The notes under the pieces were generated by a model. That model saw only the letters and a list, made by a program, of their open reading frames with translations. It ran no database searches and was not told the DNA's origin. A program made the position numbers and the translations under genes. A stretch of DNA of 64,000 nt from Pseudomonas sp. Irchel s3h17 (GTDB lineage Bacteria; Pseudomonadota; Gammaproteobacteria; Pseudomonadales; Pseudomonadaceae), in the NCBI RefSeq assembly GCF_900187505.1, contig NZ_FYDL01000009.1, positions 86,995-150,994 on the forward strand, in the 5' to 3' direction. The first letter of the stretch is position 1; the number at the start of each line of letters is the position of its first letter. Positions 9,557-19,258 of the stretch are shown here, piece after piece.

Positions 9557-11134
9557 TCAGAGCTTGTTGAACAGGCTCAGTTGAGAGATTTTCACGAAGG
9601 CCAGCTGCGAAGCTTCGAGCATGGCTTTCTGGAAGGCCAGCTCAATGGAGGCGCCTGCCATATCGGTGTTTGCGATGGCGGCGGTGGTCGAGTCGTTGGC
9701 CAGGCCCATGCTGATATTTTCGTTCGCCTGGATATCGATTGCCTTCAAGCGTGCGCCGATCGACCCCCTGGCGTTGTCGATGCCCGCACTGGCGTTCTGC
9801 AGGTTGCCAATGGCCGAGTTGATCGCATTCTTCTGCTTTTGCTGGGCAACCAGGTCGCCATCGCTTGGCGTTGCCAGCGCCTGACGCAACTGGCTGATCG
9901 TATCCAGCGCACTTTGGGTCTGATGATTGTTGGCGCCAATGACAAACTGATCGCCCGACTTGAGCGCGCCATTGAAGTCGAATTTTACCCCGGCTGCGGT
10001 CAGGGAATCGCCGGTGGCATTCAGGCTACCCTTGCCGATGGCCTTACTATTGGCGGTCAGCGGCTGGGCATAGAGTTCATATTCGGTGTCGCTGGTGAAC
10101 TTGATCACCGCGCCATTACTCGGAAAGCTGTCGCCGTACACCTTGGCATCGGTCACGCTCGCGCCAGTCAACTGCGCGGTCGAAGAGTTGCCCGGGGTGC
10201 GTGAGGCATTGAAGCTGTCCGGCTTGGCTTCAAGGGTGAAGACGTGCCCGTTGACCGCCGCATCCCGGTCCACCGGGGCAACATCCTGAAGGTTCAGGTT
10301 GATGTCGAACTTCACCCCACGCAGGCTGACGCTGTGCGCGCCCTCCTTTGTCGAGTCGAATACGCCATTGCCCGGAACTTCAGAAGTCACATCGTTGCCA
10401 GAGGCATCCTTCAGGATGTACTGGGTGCTGCTGGTGAACTCCAGCGTGTACGGCTGCCCCTGGGTGAAGCTTTTGTTGTACACCTGATTGGAGGTGATCA
10501 GACCGTCCGAGACCGCGACCTTGCCGTCATTGACCGATGGCGGTTGCAGCGTGGCCTGGGTCCGACCGGTATTCAGCGCGCCTTCCATGATGCTCTTGGC
10601 CGTGTCACTTGCCGCCAGGCCAAGGGTGTCCGAGACCTTCAGGTTGAGCTGCGTATCGTCGCCTTGATAGGTGTAGGTGCCGTCGTTGTTGCGAAGGTAG
10701 GGAGGAATGTCAGTCCTGGAGCCGGAAAACAGGTAGTTACCCGACTCATCCTTGCTGTTCAGCAGGCTGAATACTTGCTCTTCGATATTGCCCAGCTCGT
10801 CGGCGATAGACTTGCGATCAGCGTCGCTGATAACGCCTCCCCCCGACTGTAACGCCAACTCGCTGACCTTTTGCAAGGCGGTGTTGATGCTGTCGAGCAC
10901 GCTTTCCTGATTGGTCAGCGAAGACTTGATGCTGTTCATGTTGCCGGCATACTGAAGCAACATGTCTTTTTGCTGCTGTAACTGCAGCAAGCGGGCCGCT
11001 CCGACCGGATCATCCGCCGCCGTCTGAATGCGCACACCCGAGTCGATCTGCCCCTGGGTCTTGACCACCGAAGAGAAGTTGTTCTGGTACTTGGACGTAC
11101 TGGTCTCAAAGAACTGGGCCGTAGAGATACGCAT
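9557..11134 (-). CDS. flgL: FlgL, hook-filament junction protein HAP3
   Basis: The ATG at 11134, with AAGGAAG 9 nt upstream, gives 525 residues; an in-frame TTG two codons earlier is less likely. The N-terminus MRISTAQFFETSTSKYQNN and the C-terminal flagellin-like helix (ANTDMAGASIELAFQKAMLEASQLAFVKISQLSLFNKL) are typical of HAP3. The protein is longer than enteric FlgL (about 317 residues), the extra length being a variable surface domain (about 160-430). It joins FlgK at the hook to the flagellin filament. It is the last gene of the flgF-L transcript. Confidence 0.95.
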   Translation of the reverse strand: MRISTAQFFETSTSKYQNNFSSVVKTQGQIDSGVRIQTAADDPVGAARLLQLQQQKDMLLQYAGNMNSIKSSLTNQESVLDSINTALQKVSELALQSGGGVISDADRKSIADELGNIEEQVFSLLNSKDESGNYLFSGSRTDIPPYLRNNDGTYTYQGDDTQLNLKVSDTLGLAASDTAKSIMEGALNTGRTQATLQPPSVNDGKVAVSDGLITSNQVYNKSFTQGQPYTLEFTSSTQYILKDASGNDVTSEVPGNGVFDSTKEGAHSVSLRGVKFDINLNLQDVAPVDRDAAVNGHVFTLEAKPDSFNASRTPGNSSTAQLTGASVTDAKVYGDSFPSNGAVIKFTSDTEYELYAQPLTANSKAIGKGSLNATGDSLTAAGVKFDFNGALKSGDQFVIGANNHQTQSALDTISQLRQALATPSDGDLVAQQKQKNAINSAIGNLQNASAGIDNARGSIGARLKAIDIQANENISMGLANDSTTAAIANTDMAGASIELAFQKAMLEASQLAFVKISQLSLFNKL

Positions 11135-11148
11135 CGTCAATGACTTCC

Positions 11149-13191
11149 TTAAAGACTGTTGATCAGTGTCGAGAATGTGTCTTGCGCGACCTTGATGATC
11201 TGCGACGACGCGGTGTAGTACTGCTGAAACTTGAGCAGATCACTGGCTTCTTCATCCAGGTTGACCTGGGAAACCGAACCGCGACTGGCCTTTGCATAGG
11301 CCAGCGCGGCGCTGTTGGCCGTGCCATCGACACTGGCCTGACTGGCCTTGCCACCGACAGCGGAGACTAACTGACTGTAGGATTCACCCATGCTGACGCC
11401 GGCACTACCGCCAGTGACCCCCACGGTCGCCTTGGTCTGCAGGGCCAGCAGTTCGTTGGCATTACGGTTGTCCGCCTTGCCGTCTTTGTTGAACTTGATA
11501 TCGAAACTGTCGCCCTTGCCTGGCGAGCCGCTGATAGTCGTGTCGAAGCCAATGGTTTTGGCCGTGCCATCGGGGTTATTGACCGGATTGCCTGCGGCAT
11601 CCAGCACTGGCACATTGATCGTGACCTTGTTGTCCTGGCCCGGAACAATACTGCCGTTGCCGATTTCGGCGCCCGCCTCGTTCAGCACGCGGTAAGTCTG
11701 CGTTCCGTCCTTGGCTTCATCGAAGGCGATCCGCACAGGCATCGCGCCTTCGATCTGGCTTTGCAACTGGCCAAGATCGGCTCCGCCATAGATATCCAGC
11801 ATGGATGACAGGTTCGGGCCGCTCAATGCGCCCGTGCCCGTGTTTGAACCACCTTTATCAGCCACCAAAGGCCCGGCAAACGCCAACTTGTTGGGATCAC
11901 TCAACTGCACCCCGATGTCGCTGGCGCCATTGCGGGTCGGGCTGACCTTGAAGCTGTCGCCGGCACTCAAGCCGCCGCCATTGAGCTTAAGGGTGAAGCC
12001 ATCAATCACGTCAGGCGGATTTTTGTTGACGTCAAACGGCCCCAGGGTGGTGCCGTCGGAACGTCTTACGGTGTAGTCCTTGTTGCTGGTAAACGTCACT
12101 TGATAGTCGTACGGGGTCAGCGCGCTGCTGTCGCCGATAGTGACGTCCAGATTGCCGGAACCTGCGCTGTTACCGGAGGTGGCCAGGCTGCGCTGGCTGA
12201 TGGCCTGGGGGCTGTTGATATTGTTGAACAACGAAGAGCCGAACTCGCCGTTGGCATCCAGGCCCTGACCCAATTGCTTGTTGATCGCATCGGCAACCAC
12301 CAGCGCGGTGCGCCCAAGATCATTGATCGCCGGGGCCAGCACGTCGTTGCGATAACGGACCAAACCGCCAATTTTGCCGCCCGTGATTACCGAGGTCACA
12401 TCGACGCTGGATTGCGGGTAGTCGATCTGCAGGCTGAATTGGCTTTTATCGGTCTTGCCCGGTACCGCCGACAAGGTGTTGGAGGTATTGCCCAACACCA
12501 GCGACTGGCCGGTGCCCAACGACACATCGTAGACACCGTCGTGCTCTTGAACCTTGACCCCAACCAGCTCATTCAACGAGCGGACGGCTTCGTTACGTGC
12601 ATCCAGCAGGTTGTTCGGCGTACTACCGGCAGTGCTTGCCTGAGAAATCTGCTTGTTGAGCGAGGCAATGGTGGCCGTGTGCTGGTTGACCATCGAGGTC
12701 AACGTGCTCAACTGGCTATTGATACCTGCATTCTGTTGAGTGAGCTGGGACGAGATCGCGTTGAAACGGTTGCTCAAGGTCTGCGCATTAGTCAGCAACA
12801 ACTGGCGCGCCGACATGTCACCGGGAGCGCCGGCAGCGGTTTGCAACGACGCGAAAAAGCTACCGAGCGCGGCAGAAACGCCGGTGCTTTTATCCGACAA
12901 CAACTTGTCGACCGCACCCACCTGATCGAGATAGGCCTGGGCGTCGCCATTGAGCGAAGTGGTGGTCTGCAACTGAGCATCAACGTAGGAGTTATAGGCC
13001 CGACGCACGTCGGCCAGGGTGGTGCCCGTACCGATAAACACACCACCGACCTGTTGCGAGCCTGCGCTACCCTGGACGATCTGTTGACGCGAATATCCCG
13101 CGGCATTGGCGTTGGCAATGTTATTGCCGACCGTGGCCAGCGCCGCCTGGCTCGCATTCAGACCCGACATCCCGATACTGATCAAGCTCAT
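11149..13191 (-). CDS. flgK: FlgK, hook-associated protein HAP1
   Basis: The 680-residue protein has a conserved N-terminal rod/hook motif (SLISIGMSGLNASQAALATVGNNIANANAAGYSRQQ) and a C-terminal helix (VNLDEEASDLLKFQQYYTASSQIIKVAQDTF) shared by rod, hook and HAP proteins. The central region (about 330-600) is variable and contains IN-like folds. It forms the first junction ring on the hook. The gap to flgL is 14 bp and to flgJ 10 bp, so all are on one transcript. Confidence 0.96.
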   Translation of the reverse strand: MSLISIGMSGLNASQAALATVGNNIANANAAGYSRQQIVQGSAGSQQVGGVFIGTGTTLADVRRAYNSYVDAQLQTTTSLNGDAQAYLDQVGAVDKLLSDKSTGVSAALGSFFASLQTAAGAPGDMSARQLLLTNAQTLSNRFNAISSQLTQQNAGINSQLSTLTSMVNQHTATIASLNKQISQASTAGSTPNNLLDARNEAVRSLNELVGVKVQEHDGVYDVSLGTGQSLVLGNTSNTLSAVPGKTDKSQFSLQIDYPQSSVDVTSVITGGKIGGLVRYRNDVLAPAINDLGRTALVVADAINKQLGQGLDANGEFGSSLFNNINSPQAISQRSLATSGNSAGSGNLDVTIGDSSALTPYDYQVTFTSNKDYTVRRSDGTTLGPFDVNKNPPDVIDGFTLKLNGGGLSAGDSFKVSPTRNGASDIGVQLSDPNKLAFAGPLVADKGGSNTGTGALSGPNLSSMLDIYGGADLGQLQSQIEGAMPVRIAFDEAKDGTQTYRVLNEAGAEIGNGSIVPGQDNKVTINVPVLDAAGNPVNNPDGTAKTIGFDTTISGSPGKGDSFDIKFNKDGKADNRNANELLALQTKATVGVTGGSAGVSMGESYSQLVSAVGGKASQASVDGTANSAALAYAKASRGSVSQVNLDEEASDLLKFQQYYTASSQIIKVAQDTFSTLINSL

Positions 13192-13201
13192 GTTTCAAAC
13201 C

Positions 13202-14491
13202 TTATAAATTCGTGGAGGAGCCGGCCGCAGCGTAGTGCTCGTAACTCTTCATTTGCTTGGCAATCTGCGAGATCTTGCTGGCGTAATTCGGGTCGGTGGC
13301 ATACCCGGCCTTTTGCAACTCGCGTACAAACTGTTCCGGCTTATCGGCCGACTTCAGCACTTCTTGATAGCGATTGTTGCCCTGCAACAAGCTCACCAGG
13401 TCATGGAAGCTGTCCTGGTAGGAGGTGTAGGAGCGGAACTCGGCGGTCTCCTTGACCATCTCGCCATTCCTGAACTCACTGGTGATCGCACGGGCCTGCG
13501 CACCCTGCCAACTGCTGCCGGTCTTGATGCCGAACAGGTTGTGGCTGCTGGTGCCGTCCTGCTGGCGCATGACCGATTTGCCATAGCCGGTTTCCAGCGC
13601 CGCCTGAGCCACCAGGTACAGTGGATCGACGCCGATGCGGTCAGCGGCCTGGCGCGCCATCGGCAACATGGTGGCCACGAACTCGTCAGGTGAACTGAAG
13701 GATTTTTTCGCCGGTGCCAGCGGCGGCTGCGCCATGGCGCGGCCATAGACCTGCAAGCGACCGCGCTCCGCGGAATAGCTTTGCGCTGGCTGCCAATCCC
13801 CTTTGACCAGCGCATTGCCGGTGGCGGTGGCGCGATTGGGCAACGTGGTATGGGCCGTGGTGGCCGCCCCCGTGGTCGATGGCACCAGCCCCGCCAACAG
13901 GCGATCGGCCAGTTTGGGTGGCAAGGCCAGGCGACGCTGGTTGAGCAGCGCCATGTCATTCGCATGGGCGCCCTCGCCCGCACCTTGCGGCGGGCTGACC
14001 GCGCGCGAAGCCCACAACGGACGCTGGCCGTTGAGCCGGGACAGTGGCCCGTTGGTCGCTGTGGTGCCGGCGGCGACCGGTGTCTGCACGGCCGCTTTCG
14101 CCGCTTCCTGCTTGGCGGCGGACAAGGCCGCCGCCTCACCGGGCGCCAGCGGTTTGTTTTTTGACATCTGCCGCATCAGCACATCGGCCAGGCCGATACC
14201 GCCGCCCTCGCGGGACATGGAAACCGCCAACTGCTGGTCGTACATTTCCTGGTACTGCTTGGCCGCCGCCGTATTCAGCGGATTGTCCTGGCCCAGGGCG
14301 TCGGTGGCCGAGCGCATGGACTTGAGCATTTCATTGAGGAACAGCGACTCGAACTCCTGCGCCACCTTGCGCATGTTGCTGTCGCTGTTCTTGTCGCCGA
14401 CCTTGAGCTGGTTAAGCCGGTTGAGGTCCGAGTAGGAACCCGAATCGCTGCTGCTGACCAGGCCGCTCTTGTGAATATCCATGCCCGCCAC
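13202..14491 (-). CDS. flgJ: FlgJ, rod cap and peptidoglycan hydrolase
   Basis: The 429-residue bifunctional protein has an N-terminal rod-binding domain (about 35-110, VAQEFESLFLNEMLKSMRS), an Ala/Pro-rich linker (about 120-260), and a C-terminal GH73 glucosaminidase domain (about 270-420) with the catalytic Glu in AQAALETGYGKS and the downstream NLFGIKT and Tyr-containing motifs. In the periplasm it caps the growing rod and cuts a hole in peptidoglycan. It follows flgI by 1 bp. Confidence 0.96.
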   Translation of the reverse strand: MAGMDIHKSGLVSSSDSGSYSDLNRLNQLKVGDKNSDSNMRKVAQEFESLFLNEMLKSMRSATDALGQDNPLNTAAAKQYQEMYDQQLAVSMSREGGGIGLADVLMRQMSKNKPLAPGEAAALSAAKQEAAKAAVQTPVAAGTTATNGPLSRLNGQRPLWASRAVSPPQGAGEGAHANDMALLNQRRLALPPKLADRLLAGLVPSTTGAATTAHTTLPNRATATGNALVKGDWQPAQSYSAERGRLQVYGRAMAQPPLAPAKKSFSSPDEFVATMLPMARQAADRIGVDPLYLVAQAALETGYGKSVMRQQDGTSSHNLFGIKTGSSWQGAQARAITSEFRNGEMVKETAEFRSYTSYQDSFHDLVSLLQGNNRYQEVLKSADKPEQFVRELQKAGYATDPNYASKISQIAKQMKSYEHYAAAGSSTNL

Positions 14492-14492
14492 C

Positions 14493-15602
14493 TCAAATCA
14501 CGATCAGGTCGGCTTGCAAGGCGCCGGCCTGCTTCAAGGCTTCGAGGATCGCCATCAAGTCACCCGGCGCCGCCCCCACCTGGTTCACCGCCCGTACGAT
14601 CTCGTCCAGCGTGGTGCCCGGGCCGAACTTGAACATCGGCTTGGCTTCCTGCTGGGCATTGACGTTCGAGCGTGGGACCACCGCTGTCTGGCCATTGGAA
14701 AAGGCACCTGGCTGGCTGACGATCGGGTCTTCGGTGATGGTCACGGTCAGGCTGCCGTGGGTCACGGCGGCCGGCGAAACCTTGACGTTCTGGCCGATCA
14801 CGATGGTGCCGGTACGCGAATTGATGATGACCTTGGCCACTGCCTGCCCCGGATCGACTTCGAGGTTTTCCAGGATCGACAGATAGTCGACGCGCTGGCT
14901 CGGATCGAGCGGCGCGGTGACGCGAATCGAACCGCCATCGATGGCCTGGGCGACGCCAGGGCCCAGCATGTCGTTGATCTTGTCGACGATGCGCTTGGCG
15001 GTGGTGAAGTCCGAGCGGTTGAGGTTCAGGGTCAGGCTGTTGCCCTGGTTGAAGCCACTGGGCACTGCTCGCTCCACCGAGGCACCGCCGGGAATACGAC
15101 CGGCCGACGGAACGTTGACGGTGATCTTCGAACCATCACGCCCCTCGGCATCAAAACCGCCCACCACCAGGTTGCCTTGGGCGACCGCATAGACGTTGCC
15201 GTCGATACCCTTGAGCGGCGTCAGTAACAAGGTGCCGCCACGCAGGCTCTTGGAGTTGCCGATCGACGAGACCGTGATGTCGACCTGCTGACCCGGCTTG
15301 GCGAAGGGTGGCAGGTCGGCACTGATCGACACCGCCGCGACGTTCTTCAACTGCACGTTCCCCGAACCCGGCGGTACCTTGATGCCGAACTGCGACAGCA
15401 TGTTGTTGAAGGTCTGCAGGGTGAACGGGGTCTGCGTGGTCTGGTCGCCCGTGCCGTTGAGCCCGACCACCAGGCCATAGCCGATCAGCTGGTTGGAACG
15501 CACGCCCGAAATACTGGCGATGTCCTTCAACCGCTCGGCCTGGACGCCGAGGGAAGTGGACAGCAACAACGCGGCCGCCATCAGGTGCTTGAAGTTCAAC
15601 AT
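14493..15602 (-). CDS. flgI: FlgI, flagellar P-ring protein
   Basis: The ATG at 15602 gives 369 residues starting with a clean signal peptide ([22 protein letters not shown]). Upstream in-frame GTG and ATG codons would add five residues but crowd the AGGTG ribosome-binding site. The body is the FlgI family throughout ([30 protein letters not shown] to [22 protein letters not shown]). It forms the periplasmic P ring around the distal rod. It lies directly after flgH. Confidence 0.95.
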   Translation of the reverse strand: MLNFKHLMAAALLLSTSLGVQAERLKDIASISGVRSNQLIGYGLVVGLNGTGDQTTQTPFTLQTFNNMLSQFGIKVPPGSGNVQLKNVAAVSISADLPPFAKPGQQVDITVSSIGNSKSLRGGTLLLTPLKGIDGNVYAVAQGNLVVGGFDAEGRDGSKITVNVPSAGRIPGGASVERAVPSGFNQGNSLTLNLNRSDFTTAKRIVDKINDMLGPGVAQAIDGGSIRVTAPLDPSQRVDYLSILENLEVDPGQAVAKVIINSRTGTIVIGQNVKVSPAAVTHGSLTVTITEDPIVSQPGAFSNGQTAVVPRSNVNAQQEAKPMFKFGPGTTLDEIVRAVNQVGAAPGDLMAILEALKQAGALQADLIVI

Positions 15603-15617
15603 GGAAATAGTCATCAC

Positions 15618-16313
15618 CTAGAAAGGGAACAGCGGGCTTAAGAAGAAACGGTCGAACCAGCCTGGCTGACTCGCATCGGCAAACGAACCGGTGCCCGAAT
15701 AGGTGATGCGCGCATCGGCGATACGGGTCGAGGGCACGGTGTTGTCGGTGGCGATATCGTCTGCCCGCACCAGACCGGCAATGCGCACCAGCTCGTCGCC
15801 AGTGTTGAGGGTCATCCACTTCTCGCCGCGCACGGAGATGATGCCATTGGGCAGGACGTCCGCCACCGTCACGGTGATCGAACCGGTCAGGCTGTTGCCC
15901 TGCCCCGCCTTGCTGTCGCCCTTGGTCGCGCGCTCACCGCTGTAGCCGGCCTCCAGGCTCAGGTCGCCACTGCCAAACGGGTTGTTGGTGTTGGGCACAC
16001 TGCCGAACAACGAGGTCAGGCCGATGTCGGCCTTGCTGGTCTTGCCCACCTGGGAGTTGGCGTTTTTGCTGGCCTGGGTTTTTTCGTTCAGGGTGATGGT
16101 GATGATGTCACCGACCCGGAACGCCTTGCGGTCGCTGTACAGGTTCTGCTCGAACCCGGCCTGATAGATCGAGCCGTTGTTGGCTGCCGCCGGCAGTGGC
16201 GTGCGTGGCAACACCGGTGCGTAGTAAGGGTCATTGGGTTTCGGCGTCGGCCCGACGCAGCCCGCCAGCACGGCGATCCCACTCAGTGCGAGAACAGATA
16301 CAAAGCGATTCAT
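15618..16313 (-). CDS. flgH: FlgH, flagellar L-ring lipoprotein
   Basis: The 231-residue protein has a lipoprotein signal with lipobox LAGC (Cys at about 19) and the FlgH core ([48 protein letters not shown]). It forms the outer-membrane L ring. It lies between flgG (52-bp gap) and flgI. Confidence 0.96.
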   Translation of the reverse strand: MNRFVSVLALSGIAVLAGCVGPTPKPNDPYYAPVLPRTPLPAAANNGSIYQAGFEQNLYSDRKAFRVGDIITITLNEKTQASKNANSQVGKTSKADIGLTSLFGSVPNTNNPFGSGDLSLEAGYSGERATKGDSKAGQGNSLTGSITVTVADVLPNGIISVRGEKWMTLNTGDELVRIAGLVRADDIATDNTVPSTRIADARITYSGTGSFADASQPGWFDRFFLSPLFPF

Positions 16314-16365
16314 GACCCTAACCTCACGGTGTTGCAGGCGGCCTCACGCCGCCCCATAGACTGGA

Positions 16366-17151
16366 TTACAGATTCTGCGTTACGAACGAGAGCATCTGGT
16401 CGGCGGTGGAGATCACCTTGGAGTTCATCTCGTAGGCGCGCTGGGTGGTGATCATGTTGACCATCTCCTCGACCGTGCTGACGTTGGAGGTTTCCAGGGT
16501 GTTCTGCAGCGTGGAACCGAAACCGTTCAGGCCCGGGGTGCCGACCTGCGGCGCACCGCTGGCGGCGGTTTCCAGGAACAGGTTGTTGCCCGTTGCCTGC
16601 AAGCCGGCCGGGTTGATGAAGTCGGCGGTTTGCAGGTTGCCGATCACCTGGGCCGCCGGGTTGCCGGCGATGGTGATCGAAACGGTGCCGTCACGGCCCA
16701 CGGTGAAGGTCTGGGCTTCGTTGGGGATAACGATGGCCGGTTCCAGGGTAAACCCGGCGGAGGTCACGATCTGGCCATTGGAGTCCAGGTGAAAGGTACC
16801 GTCGCGGGTGTAGGACGTGGTGCCATCCGGTTGCAGGATCTGGAAGAAACCACGGCCATCGATGGCCATGTCCAGCGGCTGCTCGGTGGTCTGCAGGCTA
16901 CCGGCGCTGAAGTTCTTCTGGGTGCCGACGATGCGCACACCGGTACCCAGTTGCAGGCCCGACGGCAGTTCGCTGTCCTGGGTCGACTGGGCGCCAGGCT
17001 GACGCTTGATCTGGTACAGCAAGTCCTGGAACTCGGCACGGTCACGCTTGAAACCCGTGGTCGAGACGTTTGCCAGGTTGTTGGAAATAGTCGTCAGGTT
17101 GGTGTCCTGGGCGGACAGGCCTGTCTTGGCAACCCATAGAGCCGGAAGCAT
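16366..17151 (-). CDS. flgG: FlgG, distal rod protein
   Basis: The 261-residue protein has the usual FlgG length. The N-terminal rod motif (ALWVAKTGLSAQDTNLTTISNNLANVSTTGFKRDRAEFQDLLYQ) and the C-terminal FlgG/basal-body helix (VSTVEEMVNMITTQRAYEMNSKVISTADQMLSF) are complete. A GAGGAGA ribosome-binding site precedes the ATG. It builds the distal rod that crosses the P and L rings. Confidence 0.97.
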   Translation of the reverse strand: MLPALWVAKTGLSAQDTNLTTISNNLANVSTTGFKRDRAEFQDLLYQIKRQPGAQSTQDSELPSGLQLGTGVRIVGTQKNFSAGSLQTTEQPLDMAIDGRGFFQILQPDGTTSYTRDGTFHLDSNGQIVTSAGFTLEPAIVIPNEAQTFTVGRDGTVSITIAGNPAAQVIGNLQTADFINPAGLQATGNNLFLETAASGAPQVGTPGLNGFGSTLQNTLETSNVSTVEEMVNMITTQRAYEMNSKVISTADQMLSFVTQNL

Positions 17152-17196
17152 TCGATTCTCCTCGTGCGCCTGTTTTACGGCGCGACGTTCTGATAA

Positions 17197-17937
17197 TTAG
17201 CTGATCTGCAAGACCCGAGCCATGGCCTGGTCGTCTTCTTTGGCGGTGTTCATCATCTTGATGTGCAGCTCGAACTGCTTGGCCAGCGCCAGCACCGACG
17301 TCATCTCTTCCACCGCGTTGACGTTGCTCGACTCAAGGAACCCCGACACCAGTTGCACGTTGGCATCGGCGGGCGCCGGCTGGCCGTCCTTGGTGTGGAT
17401 CGAACCGTCCAGGCCCTTGGTCATGTTCTTCAGGTCCGGGTTGACCAACTTGATGCGGTCGACTTCAGCCATCACGCTCGGGCCTTCGCCCAGGGCACGG
17501 ATGCTGATGGTGCCGTCCTGGCCGACTTCGATTTTCTGCTCGGGTGGCACGGCGATCGGCCCGCCATTGCCCATGACCGGCATGCCGTTGCCGGCGCGCA
17601 ACACGCCCAGGGCATCGACATTCAGGCTGCCGGTGCGCACATAGCTTTCAGCGCCATCGGGGTTCTGCACGGCAATCCAGCCGTTGCCGCTGACCGCCAC
17701 GTCGAGGTCACGACCGGTTTCCACCAGCGAGCCGGGGCTGAAGTCGGTGGCAGGACGTTCGCTCATGGCGAAGGCGCGCGCCGGAAAGCTGTCGCCAAAC
17801 ACCGGCATCGACCGCGCCTGCTCCAGGTCTTTCTGAAAACCGTTGGTGGAGATGTTCGCCAGGTTGTTGGCATGGGCCTTCTGCGCCAGTGCGTTCTGGC
17901 TGGCGCCGGTCATTGCCACATAAAGGTACTTGTCCAC
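17197..17937 (-). CDS. flgF: FlgF, proximal rod protein
   Basis: The GTG at 17937 is the start: AGAGGAA lies 6 nt upstream and the protein then begins with the family-typical DKYLYVAMTGASQNALAQKAHANNLANISTNGFQ. An ATG twelve codons earlier lacks a ribosome-binding site. This gives 246 residues. The C-terminal helix (VNAVEEMTSVLALAKQFELHIKMMNTAKEDDQAMARVLQ) is complete. It is the first gene of the flgFGHIJKL transcript, with a sigma-54 promoter about 60-75 bp upstream. flgBCDE, adjacent in P. aeruginosa, is not upstream here; nap genes are. Confidence 0.95.
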   Translation of the reverse strand: MDKYLYVAMTGASQNALAQKAHANNLANISTNGFQKDLEQARSMPVFGDSFPARAFAMSERPATDFSPGSLVETGRDLDVAVSGNGWIAVQNPDGAESYVRTGSLNVDALGVLRAGNGMPVMGNGGPIAVPPEQKIEVGQDGTISIRALGEGPSVMAEVDRIKLVNPDLKNMTKGLDGSIHTKDGQPAPADANVQLVSGFLESSNVNAVEEMTSVLALAKQFELHIKMMNTAKEDDQAMARVLQIS

Positions 17938-17993
17938 AATCGTTCCTCTGCATGCCGGACGTTTGCCGCCCACTGCTGTACTGCGCAGGTTGT

Positions 17994-18010
17994 AGCAATT
18001 TGCAGACCAA
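17994..18010 (-). promoter_or_regulatory. Sigma-54 promoter of flgFGHIJKL
   Basis: Minus strand: TTGGTCTGCAAATTGCT. GG and GC are separated by exactly 10 nt, with a TTGCT -12 element. This fits FleQ/RpoN control of the rod and ring genes and marks a transcription start separate from the nap operon upstream. Confidence 0.7.
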
Positions 18011-18149
18011 CTTGCGCACAGAGGTTCGAAGTCCTTTAAACACAGGACATGAGGACAATCAGAGGGGAATGGTGGCGTGGGTCAAAGACGAAAAACCGGC
18101 GCACTTATGCCGTTTGACGGCAATGCGCCGAAGCGCACCTGCTCAATCG

Positions 18150-18746
18150 CTACCAGCCTTTGACCCCGCTCATGTCCGGTAGCTTGTGGGCGATGCCCTT
18201 GTGGCAGTCGATGCAGGTCGCCTGTCCTGTCGCCAGTGACGTGGAATGCATGCTGACCGCGCGCTTGCCCTGGCGGGTGAAATCCATGAACTCGAAGTTG
18301 TGGCAATTGCGGCATTCCCTGGAGTCGTTGGCCTTGAGCCTGGCCCACTCGTGCTCCGCCAGTTCGCGGCGCATACCGAGGAATTTCTCACGGGTACTGA
18401 TGGTCCCGAACACCTTGCCCCAGACCTCTTTCGACGCCTGCATCTTGCGCGCAATCTTGTGGGTCCATTCGTGTGGCACGTGGCAGTCCGGGCAGGTCGC
18501 ACGCACGCCCGAGCGATTGGTGTAGTGGATGGTCTCCTGCAGTTCGACGTAGACGTTGTCGCGCATCTCATGGCACGAGATGCAGAACTTCTCGGTATTG
18601 GTCGCTTCCAGCGCCGTGTTGAATCCGCCCCAGAAGATCACCCCGGCAATGAACCCCCCAAGTGTCAGAAAGCCCAGGCTGTAATGGACGCTGGGTCGAC
18701 GCAGAATGGCCCAATAGTCTTTGAGCAGGACAAGCAATGACTTCAT
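18150..18746 (-). CDS. napC: NapC, membrane-anchored tetraheme c-type cytochrome
   Basis: The 198-residue protein has one N-terminal membrane anchor (about 22-42, [21 protein letters not shown]) and four CXXCH haem sites beginning at C55, C85, C145 and C178. It is a NapC/NirT-family quinol dehydrogenase that passes electrons from quinol across the periplasmic face to NapAB. It is the last gene of napEDABC, 9 bp after napB. Confidence 0.97.
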   Translation of the reverse strand: MKSLLVLLKDYWAILRRPSVHYSLGFLTLGGFIAGVIFWGGFNTALEATNTEKFCISCHEMRDNVYVELQETIHYTNRSGVRATCPDCHVPHEWTHKIARKMQASKEVWGKVFGTISTREKFLGMRRELAEHEWARLKANDSRECRNCHNFEFMDFTRQGKRAVSMHSTSLATGQATCIDCHKGIAHKLPDMSGVKGW

Positions 18747-18755
18747 GACCGCTCC

Positions 18756-19250
18756 TCAAGGCTTCTGCGTGTTGTTGATTTCATCTTGCAGTACCTGGTC
18801 AATATTCTTGAAGCTGTTGTTCACCAGCGGCTTCACGTCTTTCTGCGGCACGTGACACTGGTTACAGAAATATCGACGGGGGGAAACCGCCGCCAGCGCC
18901 TGGCCATCCCGGTCCATGTAATGGGTGATGCTGATCATCGGTGCCTGGGTGCGCGCGCTGTTGGCCCGGCTATGACAGGACAGGCACTTGTTGCTGTTCT
19001 TATCGACGTGATAACCGCGAATGCTGTGGGGAATGGTCGGCGGTTGCTCGGGATAATTGCGCTCACGCTTGAGGTCCTTGTTCTCGTCTTCGGCAATCGG
19101 CGGGGCCGGCAACTCCTGGGTCAGGGTGCCACCCGCCCGCCGACCATCCGGCGCGGGTGCATCGAGCGGATAACCCGGCTGCGCGGCGAATGCCACCGGC
19201 AACCAGAGCAGCAGCGCGACAAGCAAGGACAGCGAACGACCATTCATCAA
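18756..19250 (-). CDS. napB: NapB, diheme cytochrome subunit of periplasmic nitrate reductase
   Basis: The 164-residue protein has a Sec signal peptide (about 1-23) and two CXXCH haem sites, at C89 and C129. His residues at about 75 and 81 are in the expected position for distal axial ligands. It is the electron-transfer partner of NapA in the periplasm. The gap to napA is 8 bp. Confidence 0.96.
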   Translation of the reverse strand: MMNGRSLSLLVALLLWLPVAFAAQPGYPLDAPAPDGRRAGGTLTQELPAPPIAEDENKDLKRERNYPEQPPTIPHSIRGYHVDKNSNKCLSCHSRANSARTQAPMISITHYMDRDGQALAAVSPRRYFCNQCHVPQKDVKPLVNNSFKNIDQVLQDEINNTQKP

Positions 19251-19258
19251 AGCTCTCC

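Noticed and set aside
9171..9584. 137-codon plus-strand frame between flgL and the ketoacyl synthase gene
   Set aside because: It overlaps both neighbouring genes' ends, lacks a start signal and has random-looking composition.
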